Shown piece after piece: positions 1 through 6,680 of a DNA stretch of 8,352 nucleotides. The DNA is from JBBRLG01 sp038231495 (lineage in GTDB: Bacteria > Planctomycetota > Planctomycetia > Gemmatales > Gemmataceae). Both the position numbers and the translations under genes were made by a program. The notes beneath the pieces were generated by a model that was not told where the DNA came from, searched no databases, and was given only the letters and a program-made list of their open reading frames with translations. Within the stretch, counting starts at the first letter, position 1; each line of letters opens with the position of its first letter. The DNA lies in assembly GCA_038231495.1 (NCBI GenBank), contig JBBRLG010000339.1, positions 1 to 8,352 of the forward strand, written 5' to 3'.

Positions 1-513
1 GATGACGATGTTGGAGTTGTAGTTGAGGCTGTTGTTGGTGATGCTGGTCAAATTGCCCAGATCCAGCACGCTGCCGGTGCCCGAGGCGCGGAAGGTGCGG
101 TACTGCGAGTTGGCCGTGGCCGCGTGGTCGTAGCTGGTCGCCTGAGGCAGGCTGATCTTGCCGCCGTCCAGGGCGAAGAAACTAGCGCCATCAATGGTTG
201 TCGTCCCGGTGGCCGAGAAGGTCGTCGGTCCCTTCACCGTCAGCGTCGAACCTTGCAGGGACAAGCCGCCTTCCACCCGCGAGTCTTCGCTCACCTCCAG
301 CGAGCCGCCGACCAGTTCCACGCGCTCGGTCGAGATCAGGCTGCGTACCACGACGCCGGTCCGGATGCGGATCGTCGGGTTCGTGTTGAGCCGGTTGATG
401 ATGACGCGATCGTTCGCACCGGGCACCTGCCCAGTGTTCCAGTTCGCCGGGTCGTCCCAGAAGCCGTCGCCGTTGTTGATCCACGCCACCGAGTTCTGTT
501 CGTCGAGGTCGAA
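1..513 (-). other. Start of a beta-helical surface region (residues 1918-2088, cut at window edge)
   Basis: The segment begins with WINNGDGFWDDPANWNTG and VPGANDRVII, a W-x-x-P-x-N-W-x-x-G-x-x-P-G-x-x-D-x-V-x-I signature seen at the entry of filamentous or autotransporter-like beta-helices in exported proteins. It continues with short turns typical of a right-handed beta-helix (VELVGGSLEVSEDSRVEGG, LSLQGSTLTV). The remainder lies beyond base 1. Confidence 0.5.
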
Positions 514-3500
514 GCTGGTGAACGTGGTCGTGATCGGAGTCGCCAGCGTGTTCCCGGCGATGTCGGAGATGATCGCGGGATCGATGCGCAGTTGGTAGCG
601 TCCAAAGGTGACCGGCTGCTGCAGCCGCACCACGACGCGGCGCGATAGCGCCTCGATGGATTCGACGGCCACCGGGGTATCGTCCCCGCCGCCAACGCGG
701 GCGTCCGCACCCAGGCTGGTGACGGTCACGCCGGAGGCCGCGAGCTTCGCCGGGTCGATCACCTCGTTGAAGCGCAGGGTGATGTTCTGCACACGGAAGC
801 CCGCTCCGTCGTTGCTCGGAACGCTGTTGATGAGCGCCGGCGGCGTGCGGTCGGGCGTCAGCGTGTAGGTGAGCGCGTTCGACAGCGCACTGTTGCCGCC
901 GGTGTCGGTTGCCCGCACCTGGAACGTGACCGTGGTGACGCCGGACGACAGGGCCGGCATTACGGCACTGAGATCCCACGGAGCCGAAACGTCGTTCGCA
1001 ACGACCCGGCCGTTCACGAGCAATTCAACGTTCCGCACCTGCACGTCGTCGCGGATCGTGGTCAGGCGGACCGGCACGAGACTGCCCTCATCGACCGTGC
1101 TGCCGGCCGGGCCGGCGATGGCCACGGTGGGGGCTTGTCGGTTGGTGTCGAACCCGACGTAATTCACGACCTGAAGCCCGCCGGCCCCGGTGGCGACGTA
1201 ACCGATGCCGCTGGCAATCGCGATCGCGGTCGGTGCCCCCGGCGTATTGAACTGCGTGATGATCTTCCCGGTGTTTGTCGGGTCGCGGAGATCGACGAGA
1301 TCGACCGCGATGGTGCGTGGAGAGGCGAGGGCGAAGCCGCCGAGCAGGGCGAGGCCCGAACCGTTCGGCACCACGACATCGCCGGGCACGGCCGCCCCAG
1401 CGGGCACATTCGGCGGGCTCAACTCGAACGGGGTGTTCGGGTCGGAGACGTTGACGGTTCCGAAGCCGCCGACGAGGTTCGTGGGGCGGGCAGCGTAGGT
1501 GACGATGCCGTTCGCGACGGCGATCTGGCCGCCGCCCTTGGTTGCTTGGACCGAGCCGCGGAGGGTGAGGCCGACGCCGGTGGCCTCGAACACGCGGAGG
1601 TTGCGGTCGGTGTCCATCGTGTAGAGGAAGCGGCCCTCGTGTGCCATTCCAGTGATGTTGGCGCCGCCGGGCACGGGAATCGTGAGCAGCTGCTCGCCGC
1701 TGAGAACGTCGTAGCTCGCGAGGGCTCCGCGCGCCGCGACGTAAGCGATGCCGTCGATGACTTCGACCTGGGAGGCGTTGGCGCTCGCGGACCGCAGCCG
1801 CTTCGGGAGCATGGGGTCGGAGACATCCACGAAGTGCAGGCCGCCGTCGTTGGCGGCGACCACGGCGATGTTGTTCGTCGGATCGACCGCCACGTCGGTG
1901 GCATCGCCGGCGAGGTCGAGTTGGCCGAGGATACTGGGGTTCTGGAAGTTGGAGGCATCGACGACAGCGAGGCCGTAGGATCCGGTGGCGACGTAGGCCG
2001 TCTGCCGGCTGGCGTTCGAGGTCGAGCCGATGACTTCAAGACCCTTCGCCTCGCCGCGGAGGGGGAGGCTGGCGATGACACCCGTCGGGAACCCCCGCCC
2101 GCCGAGCGGATCGAGTCCTTGTTGGATTTCGGCGAAGTCGGAGATGCCGTCGCCGTCGGTGTCGGCGAGCGTTGGAGAGGTTCCGATGGCATATTCACCG
2201 AAGTCAGGAATACCATCGTAGTCTCGGTCAGCCCCGCCGTAGTTGAGAACGGGGATCAAGACCTCTTTGCGCGCTCCAGCGGCGAACGGTTCACTCGACG
2301 CGATTCCCCATCCGTTCGATTGCGTATCGTACAGGAAGTAAGTATAGTTCTTGCCCTGTCCAAGGGTAATATCTGGCAACCCCCCGACGTGAGCCTTCGA
2401 ATACGAAACAGGTGACGTTCCGAGATAGACGGCCAAGTACTGTTGCTGGACCGACCCTACGGAAGGCTCCGAACTCACCCTGTAGCCTTGATAATCCGTT
2501 GCGCTGGCGGCCCGGGAGGTCGAAGGGGGCGTCGGGATCGGGTTGGGCGTTGGATTCGGGCCGGGGGCCGGGTCAGGGCCGGGTGTTGGATTCGGGTTGG
2601 GATTCGGGCTAGGGGTCGGGGTAGGTAGCGGTTGGGGGATCGGCGGATACGGATTCTTCACAGGCGGTTGTGGGATGAAAATGCACGGCGGTTCGGGTTG
2701 ATTTATCTTCTCCTTCTTGATCTTGACGACACCGGTCAGGTTTGACGCCGCCGAGAGGCTAAGCTCAACACGCGGCCCGATTGCGATGTCGATTTTCTCC
2801 GGCGACAAAACGGAGACGAAAAACTCCTTTTCGACGTGCTTCGCAGGAATGCCATAGATCGGGATACTCGGACCCTCGCGGAAGAACGAGCAAATCTCGT
2901 CACCGATGAGGGGGGTTTGGCAAGCCCAAAACTCATCCGGAATATTCACTTTGCCATAGATTGCTACGTCGAACCCGATTTCGCCTTCGACTTTAGCGAC
3001 AAATTGATTCGCTTCCATCACGAACCTGCCATTGAGTGCCGCCGTCCCCTTCACGCCTACTTCAAAGTCTAATGGAACAGTCAACGAAGCTGACGGAACC
3101 AACGACGCGACTACCGAATTCGTAACGAATTCAAAGTGTCCGCTTCTTTCAAGAGGGATTGCTTCCTCCGGCAGCCGATAATCGTATTTCAGCTGCGGCT
3201 TGGCATCCGTGCCTTGAAGAATCGCGATGTTTGCGAGCGAAAACTCCGCCTCACCTTTGAGCTGCGGAACCTGTCCGATTATCGCCAGATCGACGGTGAT
3301 CTTGTATTGAGAGTTGTCAAACAGAGGGGTCGTGACCGGTTTGCAGAACTCGGGTCTGGGCTGAACAACTCCATTTGGTTGTGCGAAGTGCCACCCCGGA
3401 GCCAGGATGCCCACACCCGGGTCACTCGCAACGCTCTTGCCGTCCGCGCTCACCGTCGCCGTGCCGACGACGACCCATGCCCCTTTATCGTGGTCGAAGG

Positions 3501-5841
3501 ACCAGATTGCCTCCTGCTCGCCCGGGGCCAGGCCGTCCAGGTTCGGGAACGTGATCGGGGCCGGCACGTCGAAGTTCGTGCTGCCGCCGGCCAGGTTGAA
3601 CCCGGCTGCCGTCCCGGCCTGGATTGACACTACCAGTTGCGGGTTCACCCCCGGCGGCAGCGGCGCCGGGAGCCGGTCCGGGGCCACCGGGATCACCGTC
3701 GCCCGCGTCGCCTTCACCCCGTTCTGGTCCTGCGCGCTGCCGGCTGGGTACGTCACTTTCAGCGTGTCGATGACCAGCTGCGCCTTTGCCGGGTCGTTGG
3801 CGAACATCGCCCGGATTTGGGCATTACCCGCCGCCCCGAACCCGACCACCGTGTCCGCCGTCGGGTTCAGCCCGACCACGTCCCCCATCGCCATCGGCGG
3901 CAGGTAGATGTTGAACGGCGTCCCGGCCATGTTCAACTGTACCCGCTGGCCGGGGATGGTGTGGAACGGCTTGCCGAGGGTCGCGTACACCGTCCCGCCC
4001 GGAGCCCCGACCGCTGTGCTGCCGTCGATGTGGACGAAGAACTCCGGGGCCGGCAGGCCGTCCGCCGTGCCGTCGCCGTTGATGTCCTGCAAGCCGAGCT
4101 CGAAGAACCCGGTCGCGTCGGTGACAGCGAAGTAGCGCGGGTCGGCGTCGAAGGAGACGGTCGCCCCCTGGATCGGGATGTTCGAGCCGTCGGGCTTCCG
4201 GTTGTAGGTGTCGTAGATGTACCCGAAGATGCGGGTGCCCGGGATGAACGTCAGCGGCAGCGTGCGGAAGTCGGCGCTGGCGACGCCACCCGGGATGCCG
4301 TCGCCGTCGGCATCGAGCAGCCGGCCATCGCGGCCGCGGATAAGGTTGCCGTCCACGACGATGCGCACTTCCGTCGAGGACGGCAGCGGGTTGGTGTAAA
4401 ACAAGGTCGCGAACCGCTCCGTCGGCGAGACGCGGATGTGCCCCGGCACGCGCTCGCCGTTGGCGATGAGATAAAACGAATCGGCCGTGATACCGGCCGG
4501 ATCGACCGGCTCGGTGAAGCGGACGATGGTCTCGCGCGTCAGGCTGACCAGCTCCTCGCCGTTGGCGGGGGACAGTTCGGCGATGGCAGGGGGCACCGCG
4601 ACGGTGAAGGTGAACGGCAACGGCACTGCGAGCGCGTTGCCGGCGCGATCGGTCACGCCGGACGAGATCGTCAGACGGTAGGTGCTGTCTCCCAGCGCCG
4701 CCGCCAGCTTCAGCTTGGCCGTGGAGGCATCGGTCTGTTCGACCGACGCGATGGGAATGACTTGCCCGGCCGCGGTGAGCGTGTACGTCCCGGCGGCAAA
4801 CGCGGCGGCGTTCACCGGTTCGCTGAATTGCACCGACAGCGACATCGTCGTGACGGCCAGCGTTCCGGACACGCCGAGGTTCACGGAGGGCGCCACCGAG
4901 TCAAGCGTGAACGTCCGTGACACGACGCCCGACAGGTTCCCGGCCCGATCGACGGCGCGCAGGCGAACGGTATGGCTCCCTTCCGCCGCACCGCCCAGCG
5001 GCAGCGCCGTGGTGTAGCGGAACTGTCCTGCCGCGTCAAAAGGCACGTCGAGAAAACCTCCCTGATCGAGCGCGGCCTGGAGTAGCACAACTCCCGAGGC
5101 CGGATCGGTCACTTGCCCCGTCACGGTCACGTTCGTTGTCGTCGTCACGTTGTCGAACGGACTCTGGACGACGATTGCGGAAGGCGTCGTGTCGGGCGGC
5201 GACGAGGCCGCGCCGGTCCCCAGGGTAAAGGTGATCCCGGTCGGCGCAGACAGGTTGTCGGCGCGGTCGCGCGCGCGCAACTGCACCGTATGAACGCCGT
5301 TGGCCGAGCCGTTTAGGGGCAGTGCCGTACGGTAGGCGAACGCACCCGTGGCATCGAACGCGACCGCGGCGAACGCCGCGCTATCGACCCGAGCTTCGAG
5401 CGCCCGCACCCCCAATCCCCGATCGGTCACGCGCCCGACCACCAGGATGTTTTGATTCGCGACCAATCCGGCGGCCGGGCTGGTAATCGTTACCAGCGGC
5501 GGTACGGTGTCGGGGAGTTGCTGAGCCAGGCCGTAGTACTCTTGCGAGTTGATAATGGCCGCCAGCACCTCCTGGTTCCAGGCGCCTCCTTGCAGCAGGT
5601 TGGTCCAGTAGACCACGCCCCCCACTTCCGCTTCCCGGCGCAAATATTGTTGGTAGAAGTTCTCGACCAACAAGAGGTCGGCTTCCAGACTGCCGACAAT
5701 GCCGAGGGCCACGTCGGCACGCGTGATACCGCTGGCCAGCACTCCCTCCCAGTACGTCTGTCCGCCGGGTTCGATGGCCCGGCCGAGCGCGTCGTGGTAA
5801 GCGGCGGCGAGGAAACCGGCCTTCGTGCCGCCGGCCGCCTG
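1..5841 (-). CDS. Giant multidomain extracellular/surface protein, continuation after the in-frame TAA, partial at left edge
   Basis: Checking every triplet in this frame shows no stop from 5841 down to base 1 (1,947 codons). The frame is that of the 140-residue ORF starting at 6264, so both are one gene broken by one codon. Numbering from that ATG, the domains are: DUF4214 units 3-4 (142-250), two Ig-like (252-454), two SbsA-type Ig-like (455-671), carboxypeptidase-regulatory-like (672-788), a beta-rich module (789-964), an unassigned region (969-1188), a Pro-rich linker (1189-1248), TSP3-like loops (1343-1388), LVIVD repeats (1389-1708), two Ig-like (1709-1917) and a beta-helix start (1918 onward). 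Such mosaics are known as planctomycete surface or adhesion proteins. No catalytic site is seen. A start for this part alone is doubtful: GTG at 5740-5742 has GGGAGG only two bases upstream and lies inside DUF4214. The C-terminus is outside the window. Confidence 0.85.
514..1140 (-). other. Two Ig-like domains after the propeller (residues 1709-1917)
   Basis: The first unit runs from QAPTVAIAGPAGSTVDEG through VELLVNGRVVA to FQVRATDTGGNSALSN. This is the pattern of bacterial Ig-like domains with a V-x-A-x-D-x-x-G-N closing strand. The second starts TPPALINSVPSNDGAG, has LRFNEVIDPAKL and ends IISDIAGNTLATPITTTF, so it is SbsA-type. Together they repeat the Ig and SbsA order seen near the N-terminus. 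Confidence 0.65.
1141..2100 (-). other. LVIVD-type repeat propeller (residues 1389-1708)
   Basis: Repeated units carry a strand like AYVATGSYGLAVVDASN, a partner step (NPSILGQLDL), and DVAVDPTNNIAVVAANDGG-LHFVDVSDP. Later weaker copies are IAYVAARGALASYDV, VTYAARPTN...FGTVNVSDP, TIAVDLVDLRDP and GYVATGAGGLQVVNY. The core Y-V-A-x-G-x-x-G-L-x-V-V-D-V-S-D-P is that of LVIVD repeats, which probably fold as a beta-propeller in exported proteins. The role is probably structural or ligand binding. Confidence 0.75.
2101..2238 (-). other. Thrombospondin type 3-like calcium loops (residues 1343-1388)
   Basis: Two acidic loops, DRDYDGIPDFGE and DTDGDGISDFAE, are separated by the spacer YAIGTSPTLA. This D-x-D-x-D-G-x-x-D pattern is the TSP3-like calcium-binding repeat common in bacterial secreted proteins. 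The following segment is QQGLDPLGG. It sits just before the LVIVD repeats. Confidence 0.8.
2521..2700 (-). repeat. Pro-rich low-complexity linker with a G-tract array on the plus strand
   Basis: Residues 1189-1248 are rich in Pro, with alternating P-T-P, P-N-P and P-G-P steps (for example PTPTPSPNPNPNPTPGPDP). This is a typical extended, flexible spacer between surface-protein modules. At DNA level it is a degenerate repeat. The plus strand carries about 15 runs of three or more G between 2525 and 2638, including GGG-CC-GGGGG-CC-GGG-TCA-GGG at 2558-2578. Confidence 0.85.
2701..3360 (-). other. AT-richer Cys-containing region of the giant protein, unassigned (residues 969-1188)
   Basis: I recognise no family here. 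The segment is predicted beta-rich, with alternating polar and apolar runs such as FVAKVEGEIGFDVAIYGKV. It has cysteines at CKP near its start and a pair in WACQTPLIGDEICSFF, which could form a disulfide in an exported protein. A further Cys (PPCIF) lies just after, in the linker. Codon choice is visibly less G/C-ending than in the flanks: the 60-base line starting at 2941 is 27/60 GC, against 45/60 for the line starting at 4261. Confidence 0.5.
3373..3900 (-). other. Conserved beta-rich module of large exported proteins (residues 789-964)
   Basis: This segment has a recognisable core, PITFPNLDGLAPGE followed by IWSFDHDKGAWVVVGTA, and later DPGVGILAPGWH. I recall similar cores in very large secreted and Rhs-like bacterial proteins, where they link stalk domains to repeats. 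The family name cannot be fixed from sequence alone and no enzymatic function is implied. Confidence 0.45.
3901..4251 (-). other. Carboxypeptidase-regulatory-like beta-sandwich domain (residues 672-788)
   Basis: The segment starts RIFGYIYDTY, continues with IPIQGATVSF, and then FAVTDATGFFELGL. This G-x-V/I-x-D...P-I-x-G-A-x-V...T-D-x-x-G-x-F pattern is that of carboxypeptidase-regulatory-like/CnaB-like sandwiches, which serve as stalk domains. An EF-like loop, DINGDGTADG (residues 727-736), is inserted after the strand. There are no peptidase residues. Confidence 0.6.
4252..4902 (-). other. Two SbsA-type Ig-like domains (residues 455-671)
   Basis: Both units show the hallmark beta-strand with F-S/T-E-P-V (VQFSEPVNAA and VRFTEPVDPA). 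The first ends in ISSGVTDRAGNALAVP, the typical D-x-A-G-N-x-L closing strand of SbsA/Big_5-type domains. The second carries a DADGDGIPGG loop (from about residue 651) in place of the usual D-x-x-G-N, which may bind calcium. Such domains usually act as structural spacers in S-layer and other surface proteins. Confidence 0.7.
4903..5511 (-). other. Two tandem related Ig-like domains (residues 252-454 of the giant protein)
   Basis: Each unit opens with a P-P/S-x-V-x-x-x-P stretch and a G-x-V-T-D strand. Each then has A-F-D-A-x-G-x-F/FDAAGQF, a TALPL turn, and ends with H-T-V-x-L-R-A-x-D-R-A-x-N-L-S. The pair GVHTVQLRARDRADNLS and GSHTVRLRAVDRAGNLS shows they are duplicates. This resembles bacterial Ig-like repeats in secreted adhesins. 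The family assignment is by pattern only. Confidence 0.7.
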
Positions 5842-6264
5842 TTAATACTCGGCCGAGCCGAGAAAACTTGCCGCAATCTGGTCGAGGGTGCGGTCCGAAT
5901 CCAGCACGCGAATCCAGTAGTCTACCCCTTGTTGCTCCCCAGTCCGATGCAAGTAGGTGTTGTACAGTCCGCGGACCAGGGTACTCTCATATTCCTGGCT
6001 GCGCGTGAAGCCCAGCGCAATCTGTTCGCGGCTGCCGCCCTGGTCGAGCCGCGCATTCCAGTAGGCCAGACCCGAAGACTCGGCTTCGCGGCCCAGCAAA
6101 TCGCGGTAAGCCTGGGCGATAAAATGGTCGTTGGTTGCGTTCAGAAGTTCCCGCTTTTCCAGCAGTTCGAGTTCCAGACGGCGCCAGAGCGACCTGGTCA
6201 GGCCGGCAACCTTCTTTCCCGCGGATGTCTGGAAATACCTGTTGAACCAGCTGGAGAACCTCAT
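5842..6264 (-). CDS. DUF4214 domain protein, N-terminal part of giant surface protein (ends at premature stop)
   Basis: Reading from ATG at 6264 gives 140 residues and then TAA. Residues 1-29 are basic and aromatic. Residues 30-41 (LELELLEKRELL) resemble the planctomycete LEPR-XLL N-terminal motif found on large exported proteins. From about residue 45 come two DUF4214 units, each of about 48 residues, with the signatures YRDLLGRE, GLAYWNARLD, SQEY and then GVDYWIRVLD, GSAEY. The start is supported by AGGGAG at 6272-6277, seven bases before ATG, and by an upstream promoter. The third DUF4214 unit begins straight after the stop in the same frame (AGGTKAGFLAAAYHDALGR), so this is not a natural C-terminus. 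DUF4214 is often found on S-layer-like or exported proteins, but its function is unknown. The stop could be a nonsense mutation, a sequencing error or, less likely, a readthrough site. Confidence 0.85.
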   Translation of the reverse strand: MRFSSWFNRYFQTSAGKKVAGLTRSLWRRLELELLEKRELLNATNDHFIAQAYRDLLGREAESSGLAYWNARLDQGGSREQIALGFTRSQEYESTLVRGLYNTYLHRTGEQQGVDYWIRVLDSDRTLDQIAASFLGSAEY

Positions 6265-6271
6265 GTGAACG

Positions 6272-6277
6272 CTCCCT
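6272..6277 (-). promoter_or_regulatory. Shine-Dalgarno site of the giant gene
   Basis: AGGGAG lies seven bases upstream of ATG at 6264. It fixes the start of the LEPR/DUF4214 reading frame. A repeated CTCGTCCTTG stands just upstream (6281-6290). Confidence 0.7.
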
Positions 6278-6280
6278 ATT

Positions 6281-6357
6281 CAAGGACGAGGAACACGTCT
6301 TTCTTTCAAAGACGGGCTGAAGTCGGCCGGGTGTGGCCAATCGTCCGCAAGGACGAG
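6281..6357 (-). promoter_or_regulatory. Structured 5' leader with two hairpins and a repeated 10-mer
   Basis: Near the predicted mRNA 5' end, TCGTCC-TTGC-GGACGA (6341-6356) forms a 6-bp hairpin. Further down, CGTCTTT-GAAAG-AAAGACG (6296-6314) forms a 7-bp hairpin. The 10-mer CTCGTCCTTG occurs at 6348-6357, where it makes the 5' arm and most of the loop of the first hairpin, and again at 6281-6290, four bases before the Shine-Dalgarno. The second copy could pair with GGACGA instead of the first. Regulation is inference; the repeats and stems are seen directly. Confidence 0.4.
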
Positions 6358-6680
6358 CAGTGCTTACCCTAAGTACGCGCGGAAACATTGTCAAGCTTCT
6401 TGCGGTCGGGGAGGTGGAGGGCCTGCCCTATTTCGCGATGGAATACTTGCCGGGTGGGTCGCTGGCCCAAGCTTTGGAGCTGTTTCTTCAACTCCTTCAA
6501 GAACCCGGCGCCGACCCCGAGGCCGATGACAAGGTTGCTTACGCTACGCTGCAACTGGCCAACGGGATGCACCTGATCAAAGAACACGACAAGGCAATTC
6601 ACGCCTGTCGTCAGGCGGTCCGCGTTCTGAAACGATTAAGTGAAGCGTATCCGGAGCGCAACGAGTATCGCTTTGACTAG
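6333..6680 (+). CDS. Short chimeric ORF: kinase hinge fragment joined to TPR start
   Basis: A GTG at 6333 opens a 115-codon frame ending at TAG 6678-6680. Residues 1-16 have no visible homology and lie opposite the giant gene's leader. Residues 17-48 are the kinase fragment (NIVKLLAVGEVEGLPYFAME, then YLPGGSLAQAL). The rest is TPR-like (YATLQLANGMHLIKEHDKA, IHACRQAVRVLKRLSEAYP). I see no convincing ribosome site or promoter. It is probably not a functional gene and is listed so the remnant's first half is recorded. Confidence 0.3.
   Translation: MANRPQGRAVLTLSTRGNIVKLLAVGEVEGLPYFAMEYLPGGSLAQALELFLQLLQEPGADPEADDKVAYATLQLANGMHLIKEHDKAIHACRQAVRVLKRLSEAYPERNEYRFD
6366..6394 (-). promoter_or_regulatory. 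Sigma70-like promoter of the giant surface-protein gene
   Basis: On the minus strand there is a perfect -35 TTGACA (6389-6394), a 17-base spacer (6372-6388) and TAGGGT as -10 (6366-6371), which matches TATAAT at T, A and final T only. The predicted transcript starts near 6359, giving a leader of about 95 nt before ATG at 6264. The -35 overlaps codons of the kinase remnant on the plus strand (N-I-V-K). Confidence 0.6.

Noticed and set aside
1419..2216. Minus-strand ORF of 265 codons in another frame
   Set aside because: Rich in Ser, Pro, Thr and Arg, out of frame with the LVIVD repeats and lacking homology. It is a shadow of the real frame.
1135..2415. Long plus-strand ORF opposite the giant gene
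   Set aside because: It reads the complementary triplets of a continuous minus-strand frame with clear LVIVD and TSP3 homology. Its own protein is charge-rich, repetitive and unlike any family. It is a high-GC shadow.
2521..2640. Tandem GGGTTGGGATTCGGG-like units as a CRISPR or intergenic repeat
   Set aside because: The units are degenerate, have no spacers and encode the in-frame Pro-rich linker.
3637..4920. Plus-strand ORF of about 427 codons rich in Arg, Gly and Asp
   Set aside because: It is exactly in register with the real minus-strand codons for the Ig-like and carboxypeptidase-regulatory-like domains. Stop-poor complement explains it.
5842..5844. Stop-codon reassignment or a programmed readthrough signal
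   Set aside because: TAA and TAG both end other frames in the window (7977-7979, 8236-8238), and I see no convincing readthrough context or downstream structure. Left as a possibility only.
6325..6338. GGCC-GGGTGT-GGCC small inverted repeat as a terminator or operator
   Set aside because: A four-base stem in GC-rich DNA is expected by chance and has no T-run beside it.
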